Source of the DNA: Aphelocoma coerulescens
Taxonomy: Eukaryota > Chordata > Aves > Passeriformes > Corvidae
Direction of reading: 5' to 3'
DNA: 64,000 bases
Assembly (NCBI RefSeq): GCF_041296385.1
Contig: NC_091020.1
Location: 24,464,501-24,528,500, forward strand
The notes beneath the pieces are model-generated. The model saw only the letters and a program-made list of their open reading frames with translations. It did no database searches and was not told the DNA's origin. Below are positions 1-11,732 of this stretch, one piece after another (the stretch's first letter is position 1; every line of letters begins with the position of its first letter). The position numbers and the translations under genes are program-made.

Positions 1-3000
1 TACAAGGCCTGGGTCAAAGCCAGCTAATCCAAAGGCCTGCTCTTAAATAAACAGTGGAAAACCACTCTACTTCAGAGCCTCCTGCAGAAATACATACAGG
101 AAATTTCTGTTTTACCCCTTCCTCTGAACCAACTGTGCCAAGCAAGATTCAATGTAAGCACATAAGCAAAATAGCAAGTCTTTAAAAATATCTGAAACGC
201 AGCTGGGAGATGTGAATACTCTATAACTAAATTAAGCTAAGTTTAGACCACATAATGACTTCAAGGAGGTTTTGTTTTTAAATAAATCACTTGTGGTGAA
301 AAGAGCCGGAATGGTAGTTATAGAGACCACAACCGCCTTCTTATCTACAGGCTGGCTACAACACGAGCTGCACTGGAGTACACTCTTCCCATACATCTGT
401 TTCTACTAACTTCAATAACTTTGGAGCCACCTTCCAATCTCCGAAGGATCACATCTCCTTGGACCTCTCTTTCTTCTTCCATCCACCTATAGAAGCTCTG
501 CCCACACATCCTTCAATTTCAAAAGAGAAACCAATAGGTTTCAGTCCCAGCATCATTTCTATAGGTGTCTCATTATCGTGGCTCCTGCTTTCCACATCTG
601 ATGGGCTCACACCTTTGCAGAATTTAAGTCAGTTTGAGCTGGTATGATGCACAGGGTAAGAACCCACTTGTTTTCTTCCTTAGGTGTTAAGAGAAGCATG
701 CAGATGATCACAGTGGGCTCTCCAACCTCCCCAGTTTAGTCAGAATGTTATCTCTAGTGAAACCACCAAAAAAGGGCTGACTGTGCTGGTAAGTCCCACA
801 GCAGGTATTTCATGCCCAGAGGATGATAAGTTAAGGTCACAGCAAGCCACAAGTTTAACCTCTACCATGCTGTACCAGACTTGAAAAAGTGACAGGACTA
901 AGAGTTCTGGCACACAGCCACTCACTGCTCCTATGCCTGGGGACCCAACTGGCCAGGAAATAAGAGCAAATCTGCTTTTGACTTTATAGTATGGTGCACA
1001 CACTGTTACATTCAGGTAATAGTAAAGATTCAACACAGACTGCTGTGGGTTTTTTAGGTTGAATTACTCAGGCTCCCTCCTTGATCTCATACTACCATGT
1101 AAAAATGTATTTCTCCTAATATTGCTTCATACAGGCAGGTCTCCCCAGCACCTTTTTAGCCCTGCAAACACATGCATGAGACTTAGCAACCACATTTATG
1201 TAGGCAGGTTTAGATTATCAACTGCTTACAGTGGCTACCTTCAAAACCTATGCAAATTTTTCCAGATGTTGCTTAAGGTTTATTTACCATACATAAAGTT
1301 CTATTTATTGTATATGCTGGATTCTCTCTGCAGTTGTGTTAAAGAAGCCAATTCATCAGTATCTACATGATCTCTGTGTAGAGTGCACAGTTCCAGGTTT
1401 TAGGAACCATTCCAGTTAACAAGTCATAATGACTTAAAAGCAAAATACAGCTCATTGCTACAAGCATCATAATCATGACACAGAGCAATTTCTTTAATAG
1501 CACAAAACAGACATTTTAAAATAGGAAATATTTGTATCATGTGCTCTTCGAAGATACTCATAAAGAGTAAGATTCAGCACAGAATAGCCAAGTCTTGAAC
1601 ACTCGGATTGTGGCCACTTCAAATAACATTTCAAATTATATTTGTGCTGCTGACAATAAATAAATAAAATTTTATAAGTAGATGCAGTACAGACAACAAG
1701 TAAGGAATTCCCATGCACTGGCTTGGAAACATCTCATCCCAAATACATCCCAAAGAGCCAGGCAAGGCTCCCACCTCCCACTCCCAGGCACATTCTGTTC
1801 AGTTTTCTCTCCTATTACTCTCACTGCTAAAGAAGCCACAGCTGTTTTCTGTCAGGACACCCAGTGTTTGTGGGCCACCCTGAGGCAGTGACCTGGTGCA
1901 GAGTGAGCTCATCCCAAGGCACATCACTCAGGTTGTGCCCTGCTGTACAGCGCTGTCCTCAGTTTCCCTTGGTAGAGCTAGACTGCCCTGCTCTCTTCAT
2001 GGCTTTACACTGGATGGCATGTGAGTATTTCTTATCTGAGGCCATTAGTTACTGAGGTGTTCTTCTAAAGGAGCAAAGACAAGGCACAAGCCTGCAGAAC
2101 AGCGAGCCAGTTCCTATGACAACTTTCCACTGCAGCCTGGCTGGAGACCATTAATCCACTTTCCCCAGGCCAAGCAGCTTCTCCGTGGTAACGCTTCTTT
2201 GTGTAGGATTGTCACCAGTGCCCAAGCAATGGCAAATTCCATAGTACTGAACCACCCAGACTCCCCAGCACTTCCTAATTTAAAATTCCTGCAAAATGAT
2301 GGGTTCACTGAGTGCAACTGCATGACCCCACTTCTGTCTCTTGCTCAAGATTTTCAGGGAAAGAGCTGTGGTCAGCCCTTCTTCCTGCACTTCCTTGCAA
2401 GTCAGTATCTACTATTCCTGCAGGATTCAAAGGTTGCAGACCCTCTCAGCTTGTCCTGGAGCACCAGACCTGCTCTGCAGCTGGCCTGCGCCATCCCCAG
2501 ATAACAGCTCATGCTGCAACAGCTCACCCACCCACCTATCACTTTTCAACAAGCATTATTTTATTAAGCTGAACTGCAAGTAAGAGTTATGATGTGATTA
2601 AATAAAAAGATCTGCTTTTTCAATAGGCATCACTTAAACACCGTATTCTAATAGTTTGCATCCCTTCTACTTCCAATGCAAAAATAATATACTTGTATAT
2701 TTCTGAAGGAAATAAAACACTCCTTCCAGTGTTCCCCCAAAAAGCACAATCCCACAATGTTTACCAGTAAACATCACACTAAGCTTTCTGTTTAAAAAAA
2801 CCCAAACATTCCCCTGAAAGTTAAAAAAAGTCTAGGATAAATATTTCTAGTGATTTTTAAGACGGGTCTATTAGCTTTCTCTTCAAGTTATATTAGGAAT
2901 CAAACATGACAAGGAGTGACAGTTCCAGAGGGGTATTATTATCATCATCATTATGATGATTAAAAATTGCCTACAAACTGGAAATTTGCCTGGGAAAGTT

Positions 3001-4180
3001 TCAGCCTGCATCTGATTTTCGCTAGCATATATCCCAGAATCATCATCATATAACACTAATGCTACCAGTGCAAATATACTAACAGGCTGCTAATTTCAAA
3101 CCTCAGCTGAAAACATCTCTCCCATTCTTACAGCTTTTCTCCCCACTTCTCTCTGCAATTGTACTTAATTCAATGGAGCATTCTAAATGCAGTTCGGTGG
3201 TGCATTTTGCCATACAATTTGTTTGAATGACGCTGTACAGAGTAAAGGTTGTATTGTGCTATATAATGAAACCACGTCTATGCTTGAACAAACCCCAACT
3301 GCTGTTAATCAAACCAGCAGGTTCCTGAACGATCTTTTGGACTCCGGACTAATGGCAATAGATTATTTTAAATAGCAGTTCCACTCTAAAATATGTTTAG
3401 GTTGACACGGGCTGACAGGGACAGTGACAGACTTCCTGAGCTAAGCTGATCGGTTTGCATGTAAAACACCCGGGTTTTTGCTCAGTGCTGGAACTGCAAA
3501 TTCAGCACTTGAACTGAAGATCAAAATGCAGTTTTGAGTTTTGTTTCTGGTTTTCAGTGAAACCATGTGGTACCTGAAAGGACCTAAAAATCCTCGTATT
3601 TTCACTTTAATCACTAGTGACAAATGAGTATTTGTATCAATACATTTCAGTTGGTGACAATGTTATTATAAACTCACAGGGAGACATTTCTAAGTGACTA
3701 CTTAGAGAGCATTTTGCAATCTTTGATGTTCAAACAATAAATCTTACAGGGCTAAAAAAAAGTATTTTAGAACATGAGTGATTATGGCTTGGGAGGAATG
3801 TTCTCAAGACCACGTCAAAGACGAGCCTTAGCATCCAGCTTGGCAGCCTTTAGAAACACTAGCAAGGGAATAAACTTAATCTCAGTGGTTCCAGGAATTT
3901 TCAAAACTGCCTGTGCTACAAGAAGCAGTACTGTCGTACTAAGTCATCTGGTCTATCAGAGAACCAGTGTAGGTTTGTTTCCATCATACATTTTGCAACA
4001 TTATTTTTGGCACGAAAGGAGGGATTAAAAAAAAAAAAAGAAGAAGAAGAAAAGCGTAAGCAAAATGCGAGCAAAGCAATCTTGCATTGGCTTGTTTTAT
4101 TTATTTATTTACTTGGTGCCTCGCTGCGGGCTTTGGGTTATCAGCTCCAGCCTGACACAGCCGGACTGCCAAGAGCAACT
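1..4180. other. AT-rich non-coding stretch, probably intron 1 of NT5C2
   Basis: I see no exon with splice sites and a recognisable protein here on either strand; open frames are short and unlike any family. The stretch lies downstream, in minus-strand terms, of the likely NT5C2 first exon, so it is probably part of that gene's long first intron. That rests on gene order in human 10q24, not on any NT5C2 coding sequence in the window. A small ATC/GAT palindrome at 2941-2960 is the only local structure noticed. Confidence 0.4.
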
Positions 4181-4552
4181 CAAACGCAACGGAGCGGGAG
4201 CGGTGACAGCGAACCCCGGCCCCGACCCAAGGCTGCCCGGGACCGCGCTGTTCCCTCCGCGCCCAGGGACGGAGCATCGCCTCTCCCGGCCGGGCGGCGG
4301 CCGCCCCGGGGGAACCTGCGGGCGGGAAGGCGCCGCCGGGACCCTCCGGTCCACGTGGGGCGGAAGGAAAGCGGAAACGGAGGCACGGAGTGCCGGCCCC
4401 GGCCCTGCTCACACGCACCGTGCCGGGGGCTCGGGCGGCGGAGCGGGCACGGAATCGCCGCCCTGCTCCGGGCGGGGGCAGCTCGGGGGGCTGAGGCACG
4501 GCGGGGGCTGCCCTGCCCGGGGCGGGGCGGGACGGGGCAGCGGCGGCTGCCG

Positions 4553-4587
4553 GGGCAGGGCAGGGCAGGGCAGGGCAGGGCAGGGCA
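4553..4587 (+). repeat. (GGGCA)7 tandem repeat
   Basis: Seven perfect copies of the 5-mer GGGCA lie inside the CpG island, just downstream (minus strand) of the predicted NT5C2 donor. Each unit carries a run of three G, so the plus strand could fold as a G-quadruplex with two-base loops. Copy number is likely to vary between individuals. Confidence 0.9.
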
Positions 4588-4791
4588 GGACAACGGCGGA
4601 CGCTGCCCCCGGGGGTCTCCCCGCGCCGCCCCAGCTCCGGCCGCGGGCTCGGCACCCCCCCTCGCCGGAGCGCGCGCCCGAGGGAGGGGGCGCTGTCCCC
4701 CCCGCCACCCGCCCCAGCGGTCCCCGGCGCGCTCCCGCCCCGCTCGCGCACCCGCCCCGCGCGCGCTCCGCGCGCCCGCGGCCGCTCTCAC

Positions 4792-4990
4792 CTCCCGCCG
4801 CGCTCGGGTGGAACTGCCCCGCACCAACTGCCGCAGCGCCCGCGCCGCCCGCACTGCGCAGGCGCCGCCCGCGCCCCGCCCCGCCCCGCCCGCCGGCAGG
4901 GAGCGCGGGCAGTGTGCGAGCCCCGCGCCGGGCGCACGGCCCGGGCCCAGGGAGCGTCGGCAAAGTGCGAGAGCGGCCGCTGCTGCAGGG
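4792..4990 (-). other. NT5C2: Putative NT5C2 5' UTR exon 1
   Basis: On the minus strand the sequence ending at 4792 is followed by gtgaga (4791-4786), a near-consensus donor, inside the CpG island. The upper boundary is a guess because the transcription start cannot be read from sequence. The exon would be non-coding. An alternative is an unrelated non-coding RNA started from the same island. Confidence 0.35.
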
Positions 4991-5021
4991 GGCCCGGCGG
5001 CGGCCGCGAGGGTGATGGGGG

Positions 5022-5230
5022 GTCTGGAGCATTCCCCGTGTGAGGAAACACCGCGGGAGCTGGGCCTGTTCGGTCTGGAGAAGAGACGACCGAGAGGGGA
5101 TGTCATTAATGCATATAAATGTGTCAAAGGCGGGTGCCAAGATGGTGCCAGTCTCTTTTCAGTGGTGCCCAGTGACAGAATGATGAGCAATGGCCATAAA
5201 CTAAACCACAAGAAGTTCCACCTCAACATG
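5022..5230 (+). mobile_element. CR1 LINE fragment, sense, left part of an interrupted copy
   Basis: The sequence follows the sense CR1 3' region: a block like 'ctgttcggtctggagaagag', then a degenerate middle, up to 'aagttccacctcaacatga'. It stops where an antisense CR1 begins at 5231, and the missing part resumes near 5656. It is therefore read as the left half of one older CR1 split by a younger one. Confidence 0.75.
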
Positions 5231-5655
5231 AATCACAGAATCACAGAATCACAGAATGGGTCAGGCTGGAAGGGACCACAGTGGATTGTCTGGTCCAACC
5301 TCCCACTCAAGCAGAGTTATCCGAGAGGACATGGCACAGGATTGCGCTCAGATGGTTCTTGAACATCTCCAGTGAGGGAGACTCCACAGCCTCTCTGGAC
5401 AATCTGTACCAGTGCGTGTTCATCCACACAGTACAGAAGCTTTTCCTCATGTTCAGGTGGAACTTCCCATGCATCAATTTCTGCCCTCTGCCTCTTGTCC
5501 GACTGCCCAACACCCCTGAGCAGAGGCTGGATCCATCATCTTGACACGCTCCCTTCTGATATTTATCCACGTTAATGAGATCCTGTCTCAGTTGCCTCTT
5601 CTCAAGGCTGAACAGGCCTCAGCCTTTCCTCATAAGAGATGCTCCAGACCTATGA
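5231..5655 (-). mobile_element. CR1 LINE fragment, antisense, inserted into another CR1
   Basis: It begins with three copies of the 8-mer AATCACAG, the reverse complement of the CR1 3' terminal repeat. It continues as antisense CR1 ('tctggtccaacctcccactc' and so on) to about 5655. It is 5' truncated, as most CR1 copies are. Its 3' end is intact and it interrupts a sense CR1 on both sides, so it is the younger insertion. Confidence 0.8.
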
Positions 5656-5832
5656 CCTCTGATGAGGAAAAGCATTATGCTGAGGGTGGCAGAGCACTGA
5701 ATGGGCTGCCCAGGGAGGTTATGGAGTCTCCCTGCCTGAAGATATTCAAAACCCACCTGGACACATTCCTGTGTCACATGGTCGGGCGCCCCTGCCTTGT
5801 CAGAATCCAACCCTAACAATTCTGTGATTCAA
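5656..5832 (+). mobile_element. CR1 LINE fragment, sense, right part of an interrupted copy
   Basis: It resumes the sense CR1 at 'ctgagggtggcagagcactg' and runs through 'cccacctggacacattcctg' to the 3' end, 'aacaattctgtgattc'. Together with 5022-5230 it forms one CR1 3' region. Confidence 0.8.
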
Positions 5833-5835
5833 TGT

Positions 5836-8800
5836 GGCAGCTCACAGAACAGCTGCACAGCCCCTCCCCAATGGCTTCCTCCAGGGCCTGGCATCGCTCT
5901 GGACAAAATCTCTGGGGCTGCACCCCGAGCCCTGCACCTCCCTGGCCTGCCTGAGCTCCCACAGTTCTGTCAGTCAGCCTCAATGTTGCTGTGTGCCACA
6001 TAATGCTCATTTTCAAAGTCTGTTACAAGGCTATTTTGTGGTAGTTTGCCATTGAATTGCAGTACCTTGAGCTAGGGGCTTAAGGAAGCACAGGCTTCCT
6101 TAGAAGACTGGTCAGTCTACTCTGGCAGCAGCTCCCCGTGCTGCACAATGTTCATTTATTTTTAAGCTCCACGACGGCTGAGGGAGACAGAGCTTTGGTT
6201 ACAATGATGCGAGTAATCATTGATAATTTGGGGAGCACGTCTGCACCATGGGCTGGGACAAGGCTGGGGTCAGTGTGTGCCCCGTGTGCTGCCAGGAGGG
6301 TGGTGAGGAGGTCCCTGTGCAGCTGGGGGTGGTAGGGGGTGATGGCTGGGGGCTTGGGGGACAGTGACCACAGCAATGGGCAGAAGTGTCCTGCCTGCCC
6401 ATCCCAGTCTACTGTGAGCAGAGACTGCATCCCTCACACCTCCAGACATGGCCATTAGGCTGGAGAGGCTGAGGGGATGATTGTGCAGAGCAGAAACTGC
6501 CCTATGGTGGCCCCCAGTTGTGCCATGCTGGGTCAGCACCGCCACAAAAAGTGCAGGGCAAAACAAGCATCCCCAGCAAAACAAGCCTCCTTTTTCTGTC
6601 TGTTTTTTCCTGACCACGTAGGCCTGGAAAAGGCCTCAGAGAGGGGTTCTGGCTACCTCAGGTTGATCCCTGCCAGCGACAAGGGTGATGGCAGCCATCC
6701 ATCTACCCCACCTCATCCAGGCCCATGCTGCTGTGCCAAGCCACCAGCACATTCGGTCTCCTTTCCCATGCCTCAGTGGTGGCCAGAGGCTGGGAATGTC
6801 TCCCTCACTCTGGCAGCAGCTCTCCTGTCCCCATTGCCATGATGCTTCCTTTATCTGCCCAAGGATTCCCTCAGCTTTTCCTATTACCCTCTACTCTGTT
6901 CCAGGTGATAAGGCTCTGCCACCACCCTCTGGCACAGGGACACGCAGCTGGGCAGGGTTTTGCTGACTCAGCCATGCTTGGCCCATTGGTACCTCTCCAG
7001 GCTCTGTCAGCCTTGCTCCATGCCTTTCCAAGGGGACACACCCAATGGCACCAGAACCATTAGTTCAGGCTGTAGCAAAGCCCGTTTTCAGTGCCAAGCC
7101 TGTGGTGGGGAGGCATTGCCTGCCAGGGAAGCTCAGCCTGCACTTCCCACTGCCCTGGGACATCTCACAGGACCTGCACAGGGTACCCAAGCAAGAGTTT
7201 TCACTTGGAGATGCAGCCATCTGTATTTGTTATTTCCATGCATCCTCGTGGAAGGGCCCCTCCTGAAATATCTGTCTGTGCATCTTTCCAACACATAACC
7301 CCAGAAGAGTCACTGAAGCCAACAAGGATGACTAAAAGTGTGAAATGGCTTTTCTGTAAAGGAAAATGTAATAGACAAAAACCTTTCAGCCTAGGAAAGA
7401 GGTGAAGTGGGGCAAGGCAGACATCTGCAAAATTCTGCACGGGGAGATGGGGAGAAACCATATCCCAGCTCTTCCATTGTGTCCCACAAGCCAGGGACAC
7501 GGAATGAAATTAGCTGGCAGCCACTCTGAAACATGAAAAAAGATTATGTTTTTTCATAGAATGCACTTCAAACTGTGGATTACAGAGCACAATGGCATGC
7601 AGGACGTGAACTTGTACTGATTAGATAAGGGCCAGCAAACAGAGATGAGATATGACTGCTGTCTAGGGAGCCCCAGAGCTGCAGACAGACAGAACCAGAG
7701 AAGTTATACCAAAGAAGCATAAATCTCTCACTGTCAGAAACAAACTCCTGAGTTAGAGGGATCCAGTACAGCCAGTTTCCAATTTTTGGTAGTGTTTGTG
7801 TGCACGCAATTAAACACATCCGTGTTCCTTACGTGTATGTTTACCACTTGCATATGTTTTCTCCCTGACTTTGCTGCCCTTATCCAAAGAGCTCTCCCTC
7901 TTGCAGGGGGTCAGACCCACCTGTGCCACAGGAGATGTGGCAGCAGCCTCCTGGGAGACACTGGGATATGTCTTTTTCCCACTGCTGGCAAGCATTTCCC
8001 TCTCATGAAGCTGCTGTGGTGAGGCTGGGTGGTGAAACAGTTCTCCAGAGCATTAGTTTCATGGGCTGTGCTGGCCAGGAGGTGTGTGTCCCACTGCTGT
8101 GTGTGCACAGCTCAGAGTACAGCTTTTCCTTGTGACTCACAAGCCCAGGCAGACTGCAGCTTGGGAGGTAAGTTGTTTAATGAGCCTCATCAGCAGGCAG
8201 ATGCTGATGTGGAGAGTATCACTGAGCTTTAAGGAGTCCTCCTGCTGTCTCACATACAAGGCTTGATTTTTGAAGTAACTAGGAGGTACAGAATGGTCCT
8301 GGGTAATTTAATCCCTAATACAACCCATCGTTGTTTCATTGGTGTACAGTTCTTAGCTATGGGACTGTTTCTTTTTGGGTTTCTGCTTGTTTTCTACCCT
8401 TATAAAATTCCCCCTGATGTCATGTGTCTCTATGTCTCAACAGTTACTCAAGTGTCAAGGTTTCCTGATGCTGAACACATCACAGGCACTGCCCTGCTTT
8501 TGGTTTGTGCCCACTTCCAGCTTGTCATCTCATTTCAGGTCTGACATGCCAGTGTTCAGTTTGTCTCCAGCCACAGAGTCACATCCTTGTTCTGCATGAC
8601 AGCAGCAGCCACTCTAATTTAGTGACTCTGACCCCTTGTGCTCAATCAGCTACACAGTCCCAGCAGTCACAACAGCAACTGGCACAGGTCTCACCTGTTT
8701 CATGCAGCCTCCTCCTGGGTGTGTAGAAAGATGTCAGAACACCTCAACCCATTGGGAGGCAAAGGGATTTGATCCCAGGGTCTTTCCCATGGAAGTCAGC

Positions 8801-10160
8801 AGTCCCTTCAGGGTACCTTGTAGTTCACGTGCTGGAGGAGACTGTGACACTCCTAACCCAGTTGATAGGCTACATGTGTATGGCAGTGCTAAAACAGCAC
8901 GACTGAGGAAGCCAGGGTAAGCTGAACCCCACTTTCCTGTGACAAAGAGAACCACAGAAGCCTCTATTATCAGGAATAAGCATCAGAACAAAGTCATCAA
9001 AGCAGTGCCACGCACATAACTAAGCAGAGCTGGAAACTTCTCCATTCTGTCATCAGTTACTCCCAATAGTAAACCCCTGACTTAGGCTATTGTAATGCAA
9101 AGTAGGAGATATTGAGGAAATGGTAAAACACACTTGTGTGTGAGGAATATGTGAAATACCTGGGGAAAAGAACAGACCAAGGAGAGGATTTCTGCCTTGG
9201 CTGTGTGAGCCAGGCAGCCCTGGCCAGGGCAAGGACAGCGGGCAGCCTCTCCTGTGGCAAGGCTCTCTGCCTGGGATGCTCTGCCATCAAAACGTGAGCT
9301 GCTCGGATGATCCAAGTGTGCGGCTCATGCTGCAGCTGCGCACTGAGCTACCTGCACTGAAGGCATTGCTCAACCACAGCAACAGATCTTTTGGAAGTCA
9401 CAGCTCTCTCCAATGCCAGCCTGGGCTTGTTCGTCCTCCCTGCTCATTTGCTCATTTGCTGGAACTCCCTCATGCTGTCCTCCGGTCACCTGTGAGGACA
9501 AACAGATAAACAAAGTAGAGGAACTGGGCATCAGTGCAGAACTCTGTGGCACTGAGATGTACAGTAGGGGACAGGATCCAAATATTTGCTCATTTCACCG
9601 TGTTTCTCACACTTAGATCACAATTAAGTTGTTTTTCCATCTCATAGCTATATTTTGTGCAGCTGCTCCTAGAAATCAGACACTTCTCCCTGGTCTCTTG
9701 GCAGGTCCTGCACTGGGGTGCAGGCAGTGCGCTTGGCCTGGAGGTGGGGTGTGCATGTATCCCCCTTCCCATCAGTGATGCAGCCCTGGGTACTCCCAGC
9801 AAACCCTTGCCAGTGGGAAGGCCCTGCCTCCTTGCATGAATAGTAGAGAAACCGATGTGTTTCAGTTCCTGGAAAATAATCTGAAGGCAAAATCCTCCCT
9901 GTGTGTCACCTGTGGCACATCTGGACCGACCATTATCAGTCTTTGTCCTGGTCACCCCCTCTTCCAGGCATATCCCCAACTCTGCACCCCAGCAGCCCCC
10001 ATCCCTATCCCACGGAGATCCCACACAGACATAGGCACCCTGGTCCTTATCAGAGAAGAGGGGCTGGAACCAACGCCCCCAGGACACCTTCAGCCCAGAC
10101 AGAGATGCACAGCACAGCTTCCCTTGAGCATTGGAGTGGACATCTGGGGATACACCAGCA
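5836..10160. other. Intergenic stretch between the NT5C2 promoter and INA
   Basis: No recognisable exon, repeat family or RNA gene is seen on either strand. GC is moderate and open frames are short and non-homologous. It may contain upstream control elements of INA, a neuron-specific gene, but none can be named from sequence alone. Confidence 0.5.
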
Positions 10161-10540
10161 AGAGTGATTTGTGTGTGTGCACCTGTGTGTATGTCTGCCT
10201 TTTGTCTCTGGGTGTCTGCCTGACTCTCTCTCTCCACCTGCCCATTTCTGCCAGCTTCCTTCTTTCTCTCTTCCTTTCTGCCCCTCCTTGCCAGTGCATC
10301 TTTGTGTCTCTCTGAACGGCTGCTTGTCCCTTTGTCTCTCTGGCTCCGAGCATGTGTGTTTTACTGTGAATGTGCCTGACCCTTTTTCCATGCCTGTGCA
10401 TCCATCTGTCTCTTTGTGTGTGTGTGTGTGACCTCGTCCACATGGCTGTGTATGTTTGCATGCTCTTTCTGCATCCGTGTGTCCGTCCATTCCGCACACA
10501 CATTCCCTCCCTACACCCATCCGTCCGTCCCGCCCCGTGC
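10160..10540 (+). repeat. TG/TC-rich low-complexity tract
   Basis: This is an extended pyrimidine- and TG-biased stretch upstream of the INA CpG island. It includes a (TG)8 run at 10415-10430 and TC-rich blocks at about 10215-10285. The long open frames on both strands here come from this composition and are not genes. Confidence 0.7.
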
Positions 10541-10544
10541 CCCG

Positions 10545-10799
10545 CCCGTTGCCCCAGCCCTTCAGCACCGCGGCGCACGGACAGCTCCTGCAGCCTCCTG
10601 CCGCGGCGGCACCGCGCACCGCACCGCGCACCGCACCGCGCACCGCGCACCGCACCGCACCGCGCACCGCACCGCACCGCGCACCTCACCGCGCCCCCTC
10701 CCCGACGGAGCGCTCCGCCCCGCGCCCCCTCCGCACCGCGTCGCGCTCCGCCCCGCCGTACATAAGCGCCGGCACCGCCGCCGGTCCCGCTCCGCCGCC
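10545..10799 (+). promoter_or_regulatory. INA: INA promoter and 5' UTR region, start of CpG island
   Basis: GC-rich sequence directly precedes the INA start codon. A TATA-like TACATAAG lies at 10759-10766, about 34-41 bp before the ATG. If it works as a TATA box the 5' UTR would be only about 10 nt, so an upstream start is also possible. The region contains the ACCGC-type tandem repeat annotated separately. Confidence 0.5.
10608..10692 (+). repeat. Imperfect GCACC/GCGCACC tandem repeat in the INA promoter
   Basis: About 85 bp are built from alternating short units GCACC and GCGCACC. It lies 110-190 bp upstream of the INA ATG. It produces spurious long open frames (Ala-Pro-His-Arg repeats) on both strands. 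Confidence 0.85.
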
Positions 10800-11732
10800 A
10801 TGAGCTACAGCGCGGAGCCAGCGGTCCTGGCCGCCTCCTACCGCCACCTCTTCGCGGAGGCCCCGCGGCGCCCCGAGATGCCGGCGGGCCGGTGGGCGCG
10901 CCCGGGCGCGGAGCCGGAGGCGGTGCGGGAGCGCGGCGCGGAGCCGCGGCGGGCGCGGGGCAGCGAGAAGGAGCAGCTGCAGGGCCTCAACGAGCGCTTC
11001 GCCGGGTACATCGAGCGGGTGCGGGCGCTGGAGGAGCGGAACCGGGCGCTGGCGGCGGAGCTGGCGGCGCTGCGGCAGCGCTCGGACGAGCCGCGCCGGC
11101 TGGGGCAGCTGCTGGGCGGGGAGCTGCGCGCCCTGCGCGCCCGGCTGGAGGAGGCGCACGGGGAGCGGGCGCAGGCGGCGCTGGAGCGGGCGCGCCTGGC
11201 CGAGGAGACGCAGCGACTGCGGGCGCGCTGCGAGGAGGAGGCGCGGAGCCGCGCCGAGGCGGAGCGGGCGCTGCGCTCCCGGCAGCAGGCGGCCGAAGCG
11301 GCCTCCCGCGCCAGCGCCGACCTGGAGCGGCGGGCGGCGGCGCTGCGGGAGGAGCTGGCGGCGCTGCGCAGCGCCCACGCCGAGCATCTCGCCGAGCTGG
11401 GCGCCGCGCTCCCGGCCCCGGCCCCGCCGCCCGGCCCGCGGCCCGACCTGGCCGCGGCGCTGCGGGAGCTGCGCGCACAGTACGAGGCGCTGGCGGCCCG
11501 CAACCTGCAGGCGGCCGAGGACTGGTACCGCGCCCGCTGCGCCCGCCTGCACGAGCGGGCGGCCCGCAGCCAGGAGGCCGTGCGAGCCAGCCGCCGGGAG
11601 GCCGGCGAGTGCCGCCGCCAGCTCCAGGCGCGCCTGGTGGAGATGGAGAGCCTGCGTGGCGCTCACCAGTCCCTGGAGAGGCAGCTGCAGGAGCTGGAGG
11701 AGCGGCACAACGCCGAGGCCGCCGGCCTGCAG
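10800..11732 (+). CDS. INA: INA exon 1 (coding)
   Basis: It encodes residues 1-311: head, coil 1, linker L12 and most of coil 2. It ends ...[12 protein letters not shown] before the donor CAG|gtgagc, phase 0. It is very GC-rich, so antisense and +1 frames are also open; those are artefacts. Confidence 0.9.

Larger units (their letters stand above)
4180..5010 (-). promoter_or_regulatory. NT5C2: CpG island, probable NT5C2 promoter
   Basis: There is a sharp switch to very GC-rich, CpG-dense sequence with many GC boxes (CCGCCCC). An NRF1-like site, TGCGCAGGCGC, lies at 4855-4865. A good minus-strand splice donor (GAG|gtgaga) lies at 4786-4792, so transcription most likely runs leftwards. Assignment to NT5C2 (cytosolic purine 5'-nucleotidase) is inferred because in vertebrates that gene lies beside INA in this orientation; no coding exon is visible. 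The island ends abruptly at a CR1 element near 5022. Confidence 0.5.

Noticed and set aside
2941..2960. ATCATCATCATTATGATGAT palindrome
   Set aside because: The arms are only 8 bp in simple-sequence context, so chance is a sufficient explanation.
4007..5362. 451-codon open frame on the plus strand, and long antisense frames over the same stretch
   Set aside because: It spans the CpG island and runs into CR1 sequence. Its length comes from GC-rich composition and it has no recognisable domain.
9590..10689. Minus-strand frames of about 200 codons upstream of INA
   Set aside because: They are low-complexity products of the TG/TC tract and the GCACC repeat, with no domain and no splice context.
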